The notes: generated from the sequence alone by a model not told the origin. 64,000 bases of DNA from Lampropedia aestuarii (GCF_004803635.1 NZ_SSWX01000005.1:142179-206178); one strand, 5' to 3'. Positions 8,361 to 17,406 are shown, counted from the first letter of the stretch. Made by a program: numbers and translations.

Positions 8361-8419
8361 TCAAGTGTGCAGGATAGCTATGCAGATCCTGCACCGCTTT
8401 ATTTCCCGCTTAGCTTGTT

Positions 8420-9634
8420 ATGAATGATGTTTTGATTGAGTTTCTGCGCAAAGCCGAACGCCTGATGGACCGGCTGGATGCGATCCTGCCCAAGCCCCTG
8501 GTCGCACCGCACGACTGGAGCAGTGCGATTGCTTGGCGCTACCGCAAACAATCAACTGGCAGCGGTGTGCTGGAGCCGGTGCAGCACATTGCCAAGATTG
8601 GTTTTGACGATTTGATTGAGGTCGGCGGTCAAAAAGACAAGCTGTTCTACAACACAGCGCAGTTTGTCGCGGGCCAACCAGCCAATAATGTGCTGTTGAC
8701 CGGCGCACGTGGCACTGGCAAGTCGTCGCTGATTCGTGCCTGCTTGCAGCATTTTGCGCCGCAAGGCTTGCGCTTGATCGAGGTTGATAAAGACGATTTG
8801 GTGGATTTGCCCGACATCGTCTCGGTGATCGGCAATGCGCCTTGGCACTTCATCATTTACAGCGATGACTTGAGCTTTGACGAAGGCGAGAAGGGCTACA
8901 AGGCGCTGAAATCGATTCTCGATGGCTCGGTTGCTGCTGCCACGCCCAATGTGTTGATTTATGCCACCAGCAACCGCCGCCATTTGCTGCCCGAGTACAT
9001 GTCAGAAAACCTGACCTACAAGCACACACCCGATGGCGAGGTGCATCCGGGCGAAGTGGTTGAAGAGAAAATCTCCTTGTCTGAGCGCTTTGGCCTGTGG
9101 ATCAGTTTTTACCCGTTCAGCCAGGAAGAGTACCTGGCGATTGCTGAGCAATGGCTGCGTACTTTGGGCTGCCCGGCCAAACACCTGGCCGAAGCCCGCA
9201 AAGAGGCTCTGGTCTGGGCGCTGGAGCGGGGCTCGCGCAGCGGGCGGGTGGCCCACCAGTTTGCGCGCGACTACGTCGGCAAGCTAGGCGCGACCAAGCT
9301 TGCCAAAGCCAAGCCCACCCCTGCGGCGGCTGCGCCATTGCAATTGCAGCCGGTTCAACCTCAAGCCAAGGCCAAAGCACGCGTGGCAGCCCAAGCTGCG
9401 TCAGGCACGCCAGCAGCGGTCAAACGCGGTGCCAAAACGGCAGCTGCGGCCAAGCCCGTGGCGACCAGAACAGCTGCCACAACAGCGGCTAAAACGGTGG
9501 CCAAAGCGGCTGCAAAAACGGTTGCAACAACGGCGTCAAAAACACCTGCTCCCAAGGCCGCCCCTGCCGCCGTGAAGGCGGCTGCCAAGCCTGCGGTCAA
9601 AGCGAGCCCTCGCAAGACAAAGAAGCCCGTATGA
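8420..9634 (+). CDS. DUF815 AAA-type ATPase with Lys/Ala-rich histone-like tail
   Basis: 404 residues. The core (about 1-290) is a DUF815/AAA ATPase: Walker A GARGTGKSS near residue 94-102, Walker B-like FIIYSDDLSFDE, a sensor-like YATSNRRHLL and an arginine-rich region SERFGLWISFYPF. The family is widespread but its role is unknown. The last 110 residues are low-complexity Ala/Lys/Pro/Thr (TAAKTVAKAAAKTVA and similar), like bacterial histone H1-like proteins, and probably bind DNA or RNA. This tail looks like an addition to the normal DUF815 length of about 290 residues. It overlaps the Nudix gene by 4 bp (ATGA), so the two are translationally coupled. Confidence 0.85.
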   Translation: MNDVLIEFLRKAERLMDRLDAILPKPLVAPHDWSSAIAWRYRKQSTGSGVLEPVQHIAKIGFDDLIEVGGQKDKLFYNTAQFVAGQPANNVLLTGARGTGKSSLIRACLQHFAPQGLRLIEVDKDDLVDLPDIVSVIGNAPWHFIIYSDDLSFDEGEKGYKALKSILDGSVAAATPNVLIYATSNRRHLLPEYMSENLTYKHTPDGEVHPGEVVEEKISLSERFGLWISFYPFSQEEYLAIAEQWLRTLGCPAKHLAEARKEALVWALERGSRSGRVAHQFARDYVGKLGATKLAKAKPTPAAAAPLQLQPVQPQAKAKARVAAQAASGTPAAVKRGAKTAAAAKPVATRTAATTAAKTVAKAAAKTVATTASKTPAPKAAPAAVKAAAKPAVKASPRKTKKPV

Positions 9635-10071
9635 GTCCATCCAATCCATCTGTGCCAACACCAGACCAGCCCAAGCGGGTAGAAGTGGCGGTGGGCATTG
9701 TGCTGCGCCAGCACGAAGGGCAAGAGCAGTTCCTGCTGGGCTCACGCCCACAGGGCAAGCCCTATGCGGGCTACTGGGAGTTTCCTGGCGGCAAGATCGA
9801 AGCGGGCGAAAGCGTGGAAGAGGCGCTGCGCCGCGAATTCGAAGAAGAGCTGGGCATCACCATTGGCGCAGCCGAGATCTGGCGTGTGACCGAGCACGAC
9901 TACGAGCACGCGCTGGTGCGTTTGCACTGGTGCAAGGTACGTGACTGGCAGGGTGAGTTTGAAATGCGCGAAGGCCAGCAAGTGGCCTGGCAAAGCCTGC
10001 AGACCACGGTCACGCCGATACTGCCTGGTGCTTATCCGGTGTTGGAGGCCTTGGCGCAGGAGCAGGCCTGA
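9631..10071 (+). CDS. mutT: Nudix hydrolase, MutT-like (8-oxo-dGTP diphosphatase type)
   Basis: 146 residues. The Nudix box GX5EX7REUXEEXGU is complete at residues 54-76 (GGKIEAGE then RREFEEELGI). The preceding QGKPYAGYWEFPGG and the length fit MutT enzymes, which remove 8-oxo-dGTP from the nucleotide pool and so prevent A:T to C:G mutations. It starts inside the last codons of the DUF815 ATPase gene (ATGA overlap). In many betaproteobacteria mutT and a DUF815 ATPase gene are neighbours near the division or secA cluster, but no such genes are in view. A broader-specificity Nudix enzyme cannot be excluded. Confidence 0.85.
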   Translation: MSPSNPSVPTPDQPKRVEVAVGIVLRQHEGQEQFLLGSRPQGKPYAGYWEFPGGKIEAGESVEEALRREFEEELGITIGAAEIWRVTEHDYEHALVRLHWCKVRDWQGEFEMREGQQVAWQSLQTTVTPILPGAYPVLEALAQEQA

Positions 10072-10174
10072 CGCAGGTGTGGTGGTGCGCAATCGCCATT
10101 GCGGGCATTGCAAAACCAGTCGGTTTAACCTGCCAATTGCAGTCCTGGCGTGTGATTGGGTAGTATGGTGGCTT

Positions 10175-10765
10175 ATGGCACGTTTCACCCCTCCCCAATC
10201 ACCCTCCAGTCCAACTGAATCACCGCACTGGCAGCCCCAGGCAGCCATGCCAGGAATGGCTGCGAATGGGCAGCCAAAGCCCGCATCGCGTCTGCGGCCG
10301 TGGATGATTTGGCTCAGTTGGTTGGCCGTGATTGCCGTGCTCTACGCGGTCATGACGCAGTTGCTGGCACCGCCCAAAGCCGTGTATAGCGAGGCCGGGC
10401 AGGGCGCGTTGCAATTGCCGCGCCACCGCGACGGGCATTTTTACGTCGATGGCAGCATCAATGGCGTGCCGGTGCAATTCATGGTCGATACCGGCGCCAG
10501 TTTGGTGTCGGTCAGCAATGCCGTGGCACAAGCGGCTGGCTTGGAAGGCGGGCGCCAGGCGCAGTTCTCTACCGCAGGTGGCACGCGCAGCGGCCGCATT
10601 GTCACGGCCAAGACGCTGAGCCTGTCAGGTTTTCAATTGCAAGGCATAGAGGTCGGCACCGGCCTCAATGTCGGGCGTGATGAACAGGCTTTGCTGGGAC
10701 AAAACGTCTTGCGGCATTTTGATATCCAGATTGAGCGCGACCGCATGGTGCTGCGGCCGCGCTGA
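10175..10765 (+). CDS. Membrane-anchored retropepsin-like aspartic protease (TIGR02281 type)
   Basis: 196 residues from the ATG at 10175. A Pro/Gln-rich N-terminus is followed by one membrane helix (PWMIWLSWLAVIAVLYAVM, about residues 45-65). The periplasmic domain carries the catalytic FMVDTGASLVSVS motif (DTGAS, as in single-domain retroviral-like proteases), a GGTRSGRIVTA flap region and the closing LLGQNVLRHFDIQIE. The family is predicted to act as homodimers; substrate unknown. Upstream in-frame sequence overlaps the Nudix gene and is not expected to be translated. The stop is followed at once by a copy of the dispersed AACAGGTTCTAA motif. Confidence 0.85.
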   Translation: MARFTPPQSPSSPTESPHWQPQAAMPGMAANGQPKPASRLRPWMIWLSWLAVIAVLYAVMTQLLAPPKAVYSEAGQGALQLPRHRDGHFYVDGSINGVPVQFMVDTGASLVSVSNAVAQAAGLEGGRQAQFSTAGGTRSGRIVTAKTLSLSGFQLQGIEVGTGLNVGRDEQALLGQNVLRHFDIQIERDRMVLRPR

Positions 10766-10779
10766 ACAGGTTCTAAAAC
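10764..10779 (+). repeat. Dispersed stop-codon-associated motif, site 1
   Basis: GAACAGGTTCTAAAACG begins inside the TGA stop of the aspartic protease gene. It matches the core found at 12106-12125, 33593-33610 and 49293-49312. Confidence 0.5.
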
Positions 10780-10926
10780 GCTCTCATGGTCTATGGCGCG
10801 GCGTAAGCTCTAGTGGGCCAGCACACAGCCCTTTAACGCGCACTGCGGCAGTGCAAGTCGGTATGATGGGGGCTCGCAAGACAAGCAATCGGCAAAGCCT
10901 TAGCTGGCTTGTCGCAAGGAGTACGT

Positions 10927-12105
10927 ATGCAAGTAGATATCGCCATTGTGGGCGCCGGGCCCGTAGGACTGGCATTTGCACAATCTCTGCAAGGCAGTGG
11001 CTATTCGATCGCCCTGGTCGATCGGCAAGCGCTGGACGATTTGGCCACGCCCGCATTCGATGGCCGTGAAATTGCTTTGACCCACGCGTCCCGCCAGATT
11101 CTGCAAGATCTTGGTGCTTGGGAGCATATTGCGCAGCAGGATATTTCGGTGCTGCGCGACGCACAGATTTTCAACGGGCCATCCTTGCATGCGCTGAAAG
11201 TGGATGCGGCTTTGGCTGGGGTCGATGAGCTCGGCTATTTTGTGCCTAACCATTTGATCCGCAAAGCCTTGTTTGCTGCCGTCAAGGCGCGTACAGATGT
11301 GCAATTGCTTGGCGGTGTCAGCGTCACCGGCATACAGACCGCTGCCCATGCCAATACACTGGCGCTCTCTAACGGCGCGACGGTGCAAGCGCGCTTGGTC
11401 GTGGCCGCAGACAGCCGTTATTCGGAAACCCGCCGCATGATGGGCATTGCAGCAGACATGCATGATTTTGCCCGCACCATGTTGGTCTGCCGTTTTGCGC
11501 ATGAAGCCGAGCATGAACACATCAGCTGGCAATGGTTTGATTATGGCCAAACACTGGCGTTGTTGCCGCTCAATGGCCGCGCTTCAAACGTTGTGCTGAC
11601 ACTGCCGCAGCATGCCATGCAGTCTTTGCTCGCGCTTGACGAAGCCGCGTTGTCTGCCAATATCTCGGCGCGCTTTGCCTACCGCCTGGGCGCAATGCAA
11701 CAAGAAGGCCGCCCGCACACCTATCCGCTGGTGGCCACCTATGCACGCCAATTCGTCGCGCCGCGTTATGCCTTGGTGGGCGATGCGGCCGTTGGCATGC
11801 ACCCGATTACCGCGCATGGTTTTAATTTTGGGCTGCAAAGCCAAAAACGTTTGGCTGACCAGCTCTGGTTAGGCAAACGCCGCAATGCCGATGTCGCAGC
11901 TGTGGCTTTCCTGCAAGCGTATGAGCGCCAGCACCGTGCTGCGACCTGGCCGTTGTACCAGGCGACCAATGCGATTGCGCAACTCTACACCGATGACCGT
12001 GCACCCGTGCGTGCGCTGCGCAGCGGCCTATTGCGTGTGGCACAAACCGTGCAGCCGTTTCGCAAGATGCTGGCAGGCCACTTGACCCAAAGCCACGGCA
12101 TGTAA
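10927..12105 (+). CDS. ubiM: FAD-dependent ubiquinone biosynthesis hydroxylase, UbiH/UbiM family
   Basis: 392 residues. An ATG at 10927 follows AAGGAG and gives the N-terminal FAD-binding VDIAIVGAGPVGLA. Further motifs are DGREIALTHASRQIL and the C-terminal GDAAVGMHPITAHGFNFGL, the ribityl-binding GD motif. These class A flavoprotein monooxygenases hydroxylate the ubiquinone ring. The AHGFNFGL variant is what I recall of UbiM rather than UbiH/UbiF/UbiI, which usually read AGQGLNLG, so the UbiM symbol is tentative. UbiM hydroxylates one or more ring positions in some beta- and alphaproteobacteria. Enzyme position specificity cannot be read from sequence alone. Confidence 0.8.
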   Translation: MQVDIAIVGAGPVGLAFAQSLQGSGYSIALVDRQALDDLATPAFDGREIALTHASRQILQDLGAWEHIAQQDISVLRDAQIFNGPSLHALKVDAALAGVDELGYFVPNHLIRKALFAAVKARTDVQLLGGVSVTGIQTAAHANTLALSNGATVQARLVVAADSRYSETRRMMGIAADMHDFARTMLVCRFAHEAEHEHISWQWFDYGQTLALLPLNGRASNVVLTLPQHAMQSLLALDEAALSANISARFAYRLGAMQQEGRPHTYPLVATYARQFVAPRYALVGDAAVGMHPITAHGFNFGLQSQKRLADQLWLGKRRNADVAAVAFLQAYERQHRAATWPLYQATNAIAQLYTDDRAPVRALRSGLLRVAQTVQPFRKMLAGHLTQSHGM

Positions 12106-12146
12106 GATCGTAAACAGGTTCTAAGAACGTAAATACGTTCTAAAAA
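12106..12146 (+). repeat. Dispersed stop-codon-associated motif, site 2 (with hairpin)
   Basis: GATCGTAAACAGGTTCTAAG starts one base after the ubiM stop codon, and is followed by a second half (AACGTAAATACGTTCTAAAA). AGAACGT and ACGTTCT form a 7-bp stem with a 4-nt loop. Confidence 0.6.
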
Positions 12147-12176
12147 CAGCCATTCAGGCTGGGGCAACGGCTGGCC

Positions 12177-12551
12177 CTACCACTGGCCTGTTTCCATGCG
12201 AATGGCGACTTCACAGTCGTCAAAAATCTCCAGCTTGGCAATCCGAACGCGCACACCAATGACGCCTGGCAATTGCATCAGGCGGTGGGCGACTTTGCCA
12301 ATCAATGTTTCCAGCAAATTGATGTGCTCGGCCGTGCATTCGTCGATGATGATTTGGCGTACTTTGCGGTAATCGAGCACGCTGTGGATGTCGTCATCGG
12401 CTGGCAGCAGGGGTTGCGTGCCCTGGTGCAGCTCGGCATCGACCTGGATGGGTTGAGGGCCGCATCGCTCGTGGTCCAGAATGCCCAGATTGGCATCGAA
12501 GCGCAGGCCGTTCAAATTCAGGGTTTGAGAGCCTTTGGTAGTGTTTGGCAT
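12177..12551 (-). CDS. folB: Dihydroneopterin aldolase FolB
   Basis: 124 residues. Seen: LNGLRFDANLGILDHER at the N-terminus (the strand-turn with the active-site Glu region), DDIHSVLDYRKVRQII in the middle and LLETLIGKVAHRLM later, all characteristic of FolB. It converts 7,8-dihydroneopterin to 6-hydroxymethyl-dihydropterin and glycolaldehyde in folate synthesis. The gene follows a pteridine-reductase-like gene by about 30 bp on the same strand, consistent with one pterin operon. Confidence 0.93.
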   Translation of the reverse strand: MPNTTKGSQTLNLNGLRFDANLGILDHERCGPQPIQVDAELHQGTQPLLPADDDIHSVLDYRKVRQIIIDECTAEHINLLETLIGKVAHRLMQLPGVIGVRVRIAKLEIFDDCEVAIRMETGQW

Positions 12552-12580
12552 AGAAAAGAGTCGGAAAAATCAGCAGGCGC

Positions 12581-13408
12581 TCAGTCCTGCATCTTGGAGA
12601 AATCACGTTCAAATCGCATCAGGTGCTGTCCGCCATCGACCAGCAAGGTGGTGCCGGTGATGGCGCGGTTGCTCAAGGCAAACAGCACGGCCGAGGCCAC
12701 ATCCAACGCCGTGGAGGAGCGGCCCAGTGGGCTGAGTTGGTGCAGGCGCTCGAACTGGGCCTGGTCTAAAAATTCGCTGGTCAAGGTCAGACCTGGGGCT
12801 ACGCCCACCACGCGCACGTGTGGCGCCAAGGCCATCGCCAACATCGTGCCCGCTGCTTCCAGAGCGGCTTTGGACAGGGTGTAGCTTAAAAAGTCGGGGT
12901 TTTGGTTCCACAACTTTTGATCGAGCAAATTGACCACCACCCCTTGCTGCTCTGAGGCTGCCACAGCACCAGCCTGCCGCGCATTCTGCTGGCGTGCAAC
13001 GAGGTCTGCATGCAGTGCTTGCGCGAGCAGAATGGGGGCAGCCACATTGCTGTGGATGTGCTGGTCCAATTGTGTGTAGCTGAAGCTGCTGACATCATCA
13101 AATTCAAAGCGTGAGGCGCTGTTGATGACCGCATCAATACGGCCAAAATGCCCGCTGACCTGGCCCACCAGCGCACGGGCTTGTGCTTCAATGGACAAGT
13201 CAGCTGCGAAGCGGGCACTGCGCGCGCCCAGTTGCAGGCAGGCTTGCACGGTAGCGTCAGCCGCATCGCTGGAGTGGCGATAATGCACGGCAATGTCCCA
13301 GCCGTGCTGCGCCAGGTGCTGGGCAATCGCAGAGCCCAGGCGCAAACCCGCGCCTGTGACTAAGGCCACAGGTCGCTCGCCAGGGCCAAGGTGGGATGAA
13401 TTCGTCAT
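12581..13408 (-). CDS. SDR-family pteridine reductase-like oxidoreductase (FolM-like)
   Basis: 275 residues from the ATG at 13408. Rossmann motif VALVTGAGLRLGSAIAQHLA with the Arg after the Gly-rich turn that favours NADPH; VINSASRFEFDD, and catalytic SYTLSKAALEAA (Tyr and Lys). The N-terminal LRLG and the HYRHSSD segment fit the pteridine reductase/FolM group, as does the neighbour folB. Known FolM reduces dihydromonapterin to tetrahydromonapterin or dihydrofolate to tetrahydrofolate. In-frame sequence before 13408 overlaps the divergent methyltransferase promoter and is probably untranslated. No strong ribosome site seen. Confidence 0.85.
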   Translation of the reverse strand: MTNSSHLGPGERPVALVTGAGLRLGSAIAQHLAQHGWDIAVHYRHSSDAADATVQACLQLGARSARFAADLSIEAQARALVGQVSGHFGRIDAVINSASRFEFDDVSSFSYTQLDQHIHSNVAAPILLAQALHADLVARQQNARQAGAVAASEQQGVVVNLLDQKLWNQNPDFLSYTLSKAALEAAGTMLAMALAPHVRVVGVAPGLTLTSEFLDQAQFERLHQLSPLGRSSTALDVASAVLFALSNRAITGTTLLVDGGQHLMRFERDFSKMQD

Positions 13409-13462
13409 AGAAACGGCGTGGCTCTCACTACATGAAAACAGCATTAGCGCGACAATGGCGCG

Positions 13463-14617
13463 ATGGATCAACAAATGGACAATATGACTGAAAGTGTAAC
13501 GCGCCCTTTGCATGCCGCCATTGCCGCGCAGCTCCAAGCCCAGCAAGGTTGGCTGGCTTTTGATGCGTTTATGCAGATGGCCCTCTACGAGCCCGGCTTG
13601 GGTTACTACAGCAATGACCGCCGCAAAATCGGCCTGATGCCTGCGCGTGAGCTCGCAGAAGCTGGCCCCAACGGGGACAAGCAAAGCACCGAAGGCAGCG
13701 ATTTTGCCACGGCACCGGAAATGTCTGCGCTGTTTGGTCGCAGCATTGCCGCGCAGATCTTAGAGGTGCTTGAGCACACCGGCACCGATTGCGTGTATGA
13801 GTTTGGCGCTGGCAACGGCACTTTGGCCCGCGACATTCTGCAAACTTTAGGGCCGCGGGTGCGGCACTATTACATTGTCGATGTGTCTTTGGCTTTGCGT
13901 GAACGGCAAGCGCAGACCTTGGCTGAGTTTGGCGACCAGGTGCAGTGGTTGGCCGAGTTGCCAGAGGCGCTGGAAGGGGTGTTGCTGGGCAACGAGGTGT
14001 TGGATGCGATGCCAGTCAAACTGATTGTGCAAAAGCAAGGCCAGTGGTTTGAACGTGGCGTGGCACTGGATGCGTCGCAGAACTTTGTTTGGGCGGACCG
14101 GCCCACTGTGCATGCGGCGCCCATTGAGGTGCATTGCGAGCAAGACTATGTCACCGAGATTCACCCTTGGGCCGATGCCTTTGTGCGCACCACCTCAGAG
14201 CGGCTCAAAAAGGGCGCAGCGATTTGGATCGACTATGGTTTCAGTGAGCACGAGTTCTACCATCCGCAGCGCCATATGGGCACTCTGGTGTGCCATTTTC
14301 AGCACCAGATGGACGACTTGCCACTGCAGCAAGTGGGACTCAAAGACATCACAGCGCACGTGAACTTCACAGCCGTCGCTGTAACCGCGCAGCAAGCGGG
14401 GCTGGAGGTGCTCGGTTATACCTCGCAAGCGCGGTTTTTAGCCAATTGCGGCATTGCGGCGCTGTTGGAGCAGGCTCCATTGGCTCAGCGCATCATGGGC
14501 GCCAAGCTGCTGCACGAGCATGAAATGGGTGAGTTGTTCAAGGTCATCATGCTGGGCGCAGGACCATTTTGGGAACCATTAGGATTTATCAATGGTGACA
14601 GAACGCACACCTTGTAA
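13463..14617 (+). CDS. MidA-like SAM-dependent methyltransferase (DUF185/NDUFAF7 family)
   Basis: 384 residues. Seen: an N-terminal block with DAFMQMALYEPGLGYYS, typical of the family, FATAPEMSALFG, then the SAM-binding YEFGAGNGTLARDIL (about residues 113-127), a GVLLGNEVLDAMPVK motif and WIDYGFSEHEFYHP with QRHMGTLVCHFQH. Mitochondrial NDUFAF7 methylates an arginine of complex I subunit NDUFS2; the bacterial substrate is unknown. Several in-frame ATGs (13463, 13475, 13484) are possible starts. It is divergent from the pteridine reductase gene with about 54 bp between starts. Confidence 0.9.
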   Translation: MDQQMDNMTESVTRPLHAAIAAQLQAQQGWLAFDAFMQMALYEPGLGYYSNDRRKIGLMPARELAEAGPNGDKQSTEGSDFATAPEMSALFGRSIAAQILEVLEHTGTDCVYEFGAGNGTLARDILQTLGPRVRHYYIVDVSLALRERQAQTLAEFGDQVQWLAELPEALEGVLLGNEVLDAMPVKLIVQKQGQWFERGVALDASQNFVWADRPTVHAAPIEVHCEQDYVTEIHPWADAFVRTTSERLKKGAAIWIDYGFSEHEFYHPQRHMGTLVCHFQHQMDDLPLQQVGLKDITAHVNFTAVAVTAQQAGLEVLGYTSQARFLANCGIAALLEQAPLAQRIMGAKLLHEHEMGELFKVIMLGAGPFWEPLGFINGDRTHTL

Positions 14618-14702
14618 AATTTCTCTGTAATTAAAGGCGGTGTTTATGAATCAATGGATGGATTAATGCCTTTGCTTTATAAATAAGCATCGCACAGGCC
14701 AT

Positions 14703-14733
14703 AAAAAAAGCTGGCTATAAAAACCAGCTTTTT
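14703..14733. terminator. Bidirectional intrinsic terminator
   Basis: AAAAAGCTGG (14705-14714) pairs perfectly with CCAGCTTTTT (14724-14733). Flanking A and T runs serve both the plus-strand methyltransferase gene and the minus-strand RRM gene, which converge here. Confidence 0.85.
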
Positions 14734-14805
14734 GACTTCGCCACTGAGATTGGTAATGGTCAATCAGAAAGATTGAACCGCCGCCATCAAAGCGCCAAAG
14801 ATGAA

Positions 14806-15177
14806 TTAATAGCCGTCATGGCCTTGGCCACCACCGCGTGGGCCATTGCCGTATGGGCTGCGGAAACCGCCGCCGCCGCCGCCTTCACGACGACCGCCGC
14901 CGAAGCCGCCAGTGCGTGGAGGACGTGGCTCCAGCGGACGTGCTTCGTTGACCACGACATTGCGGCCGCCCAGAGGCTGGCCGTTCACGCCGTTGATCGC
15001 AGCTTGAGCTTCTGCATCGGAGCCCATTTCGACAAAGCCAAAGCCTTTGGAGCGACCAGTATCGCGTTCCATCATGACCTTTGCGCTGGTAACCAAACCG
15101 AATTGGCTGAAATGTTGCTCCAGATCGTTGTCACGAACAGAATATGGCAGATTGCCAACGTATAACTTATTGCCCAT
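14806..15177 (-). CDS. Glycine-rich RRM RNA-binding protein
   Basis: 123 residues. A single RNA recognition motif fills residues 3-80, with RNP2 KLYVGNLPY at the start and RNP1 SKGFGFVEM in the middle. The tail (about 85-123) is Gly/Arg-rich (RTGGFGGGRREGGGG). Such proteins are common in betaproteobacteria and cyanobacteria, are often cold-induced, and are thought to be RNA chaperones. AAGGAGTCC lies before the start. The 500-bp gap to metX holds its promoter and leader but no clear control element. Confidence 0.92.
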   Translation of the reverse strand: MGNKLYVGNLPYSVRDNDLEQHFSQFGLVTSAKVMMERDTGRSKGFGFVEMGSDAEAQAAINGVNGQPLGGRNVVVNEARPLEPRPPRTGGFGGGRREGGGGGGFRSPYGNGPRGGGQGHDGY

Positions 15178-15555
15178 AACAGGACTCCTTCAAAACAATT
15201 TTCCCAAGCGATGGGGCCCCGGAGCCGAATGAGCAAATTCCCTGAACTGCGCACGAAACCATCAAACACCGCGTACTGTGAGTCGGGATCAACGTTTGTA
15301 GCTCTATACCACAACCGCACCCGATGCCATTATCACTGACAAAATTGCCAATTCCTATGATATTTTGAGCGCGAGTGTTAGCAAAAACACTCGTTTTTCG
15401 TGAAATTTCATGAAAAAGACAGTGCGGTGACGTTTTTGCCTTATTAATCATCACCCAAACACCAGGTCATGGCCACTGGATGGGCTTATGGTTGATGCTT
15501 AAATCAGCCCTGGTGCGTGCTTTCTTGCAGGCTTGGTGGTATATTTGGCCCCAAT

Positions 15556-15605
15556 GCGCCGATTTGCAATCGCTTGCGGGCGCTTTATAAATGCTGCTAA
15601 AGACG
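15556..15605 (+). promoter_or_regulatory. SAM-II riboswitch upstream of metX
   Basis: The stretch follows the SAM-II (SAM-alpha) pattern. P1 is GCGCC (15556-15560) with GGCGC (15579-15583), enclosing the conserved loop GATTT and ending in TTGCGG. After P1 comes TATAAATGCTGCTAAAGA, matching the pseudoknot strand of the class (AUAAAUGUAGCUAAA in the well-studied example). It sits about 80 bp before the metX start, the usual location. SAM binding would repress methionine synthesis. Not scored with a covariance model. Confidence 0.8.
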
Positions 15606-15636
15606 CGCTTGAATTACGTGGACAAAAAACACACGA

Positions 15637-15672
15637 ACCGGCTCGCTCTTTGACAGCGCAGTCGGTTTTTTT
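15637..15672 (+). terminator. Likely transcription-terminating expression platform of the SAM-II riboswitch
   Basis: ACCGGCTCGCT (15637-15647) forms an imperfect stem with AGCGCAGTCGGT (15655-15666), followed by seven Ts (15666-15672). It stands between the SAM-II aptamer and the metX ATG. Most SAM-II examples are thought to act on translation, so a terminator would be somewhat unusual. Confidence 0.5.
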
Positions 15673-15685
15673 CGTTTTTGTTGCC

Positions 15686-16807
15686 ATGCCACTTATTGCC
15701 CACCCGCAGTTCATGCCATTTGCCGAGGCCTTGCCGCTTAAAGGCGGCGGGCACATTGCCAATTACACATTGGCTTACGAAACTTACGGCCAGCTCAATG
15801 CCGATCGCAGCAATGCGGTACTGGTCTGCCATGCGCTGAATGCCTCACACCACGTCGCAGGTGTCTATGAGGGCCAAGACAAAAGCCAAGGTTGGTGGGA
15901 CAACATGATTGGTCCCGGCAAGCCTGTAGATACCAACCGCTTTTTTGTGATTGGCGTGAATAATCTGGGTTCCTGCTTTGGCTCTACCGGCCCGATGCAC
16001 GAGAGCCCAGAAACCGGCAAGGCCTGGGGCGCAGATTTTCCCGTGGTGACGGTAGAGGACTGGGTAGCTGCGCAGGCGCGTTTGCTCGATGCTTTGGGGA
16101 TTGAGCAGCTGGCGGCGGTGATGGGCGGCAGCCTGGGCGGCATGCAGGCGCTGTCATGGACGCTGCAATTTCCCGAGCGCATGCGCCATGCAGTGGTCAT
16201 TGCCAGTGCGCCTAACCTGAATGCCGAGAACATCGCGTTCAACGAAGTGGCCAGGCGGGCGATTGTCACTGACCCGGACTTCCATGGCGGCCATTTTTAC
16301 GAGCAGGGCGTGGTTCCCAAACGGGGCTTGCGCATTGCCCGCATGATTGGGCACATCACTTACCTGTCTGACGATGTGATGAACCAGAAGTTTGGCCGCC
16401 AGCTCAGGGATGGACTGGACTTGCGCTATAGCACGCAAGACATTGAATTCCAGATCGAGAGCTATCTGCGCTACCAGGCCGACAAGTTCAGCGACTACTT
16501 TGATGCCAATACCTATTTGCTGATTACCCGTGCACTGGACTATTTTGATCCTGCGCGGGAATACGGCGGCCAGCTCAACCAGGCGCTGGCAAAAGCCGTG
16601 GCCAAATTTTTGATCATCAGCTTTACGACCGACTGGCGTTTCTCGCCGGGGCGCAGCCAAGAGATTGTGCATGCCTTGCTGGACAACCAGCGCGATGTGA
16701 CCTATGCCAGGATCAACGCGCCACACGGGCATGATGCATTTTTGTTGGATGACCCACGCTACCACCAACTGGTGGCCGCGTACTTTGACCGCATTGCCAA
16801 GGAATGA
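15686..16807 (+). CDS. metX: Homoserine O-acyltransferase MetX
   Basis: 373 residues from the ATG at 15686. Alpha/beta-hydrolase fold: [28 protein letters not shown] near the start, the nucleophile elbow [12 protein letters not shown] (Ser about residue 155), and the C-terminal [17 protein letters not shown] and HGHDAFLLD with catalytic Asp and His. It acylates homoserine (acetyl- or succinyl-, not decidable here) in methionine synthesis. No ribosome site precedes 15686, and longer in-frame starts lie inside the riboswitch and are not credible. It overlaps metW by 4 bp. Confidence 0.95.
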   Translation: MPLIAHPQFMPFAEALPLKGGGHIANYTLAYETYGQLNADRSNAVLVCHALNASHHVAGVYEGQDKSQGWWDNMIGPGKPVDTNRFFVIGVNNLGSCFGSTGPMHESPETGKAWGADFPVVTVEDWVAAQARLLDALGIEQLAAVMGGSLGGMQALSWTLQFPERMRHAVVIASAPNLNAENIAFNEVARRAIVTDPDFHGGHFYEQGVVPKRGLRIARMIGHITYLSDDVMNQKFGRQLRDGLDLRYSTQDIEFQIESYLRYQADKFSDYFDANTYLLITRALDYFDPAREYGGQLNQALAKAVAKFLIISFTTDWRFSPGRSQEIVHALLDNQRDVTYARINAPHGHDAFLLDDPRYHQLVAAYFDRIAKE

Positions 16808-17406
16808 CAAACATGAGCGACAACCACACCATGAAGGCGATCGCACAGCTGGTGCCTACAGGCGCGCGTGTACTTGATTTGGGCTGCGGTGACGGTGCTT
16901 TGTTGGAGTATCTGCAAAAAGAGCGCGGCTGTAGTGGCTACGGCGTGGAGCTTGACGATGCCAAGCTGCTTGCCTGTGCCAAACGCGGCGTGAATGTGCT
17001 GCAGATGAACCTGGACCGGGGCTTGTCCATTTTTGGTGATCACAGCTTTGATGTCGTGCTGCAAATAGACACCTTCCAGCATTTGCGCAATGCCGAAACC
17101 ATGCTCAGGGAAACCCTGCGTGTGGGCCGCAGTGGCATCATTGCCTTTCCCAATTTTGCGCATTGGGGCAATCGCCTGTCGGTGATGCGCGGTCGCATGC
17201 CGGTCACGCGCCGCATGCCTTACCAGTGGTATGACACGCCCAACATCCGGGTTGGCACATTCAAGGATTTTGAGGCTTTGGCGCTGAAAAATGATTTGCG
17301 TATTCGTGACTCATTCGGCTTGCTGGGGCAAAAGCCAGTGCGCTTGCTGCCCAATTTACGCGCCAATACCGCCGTGTTCCACTTGGAGCGCAAGGCGCCG
17401 CTATAA
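16804..17406 (+). CDS. metW: Methionine biosynthesis protein MetW
   Basis: 200 residues. SAM-methyltransferase fold with [15 protein letters not shown] (about 22-36) and, later, [18 protein letters not shown] and [12 protein letters not shown], diagnostic for MetW. It starts within the metX stop (ATGA overlap). In several proteobacteria MetX needs MetW for full activity, so the pair probably works as a unit. The fold suggests SAM binding, but its own methyl acceptor is unknown. Confidence 0.94.
   Translation: MTNMSDNHTMKAIAQLVPTGARVLDLGCGDGALLEYLQKERGCSGYGVELDDAKLLACAKRGVNVLQMNLDRGLSIFGDHSFDVVLQIDTFQHLRNAETMLRETLRVGRSGIIAFPNFAHWGNRLSVMRGRMPVTRRMPYQWYDTPNIRVGTFKDFEALALKNDLRIRDSFGLLGQKPVRLLPNLRANTAVFHLERKAPL

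Noticed and set aside
9941..10174. An N-terminal extension of the aspartic protease by 78 codons
   Set aside because: It overlaps the Nudix gene out of frame; the ATG at 10175 gives a normal-length membrane-anchored protein.
15167..15454. A 95-residue minus-strand frame upstream of the RRM gene
   Set aside because: It overlaps the leader and promoter region of the RRM gene, has no ribosome site or family motif, and runs into its start.
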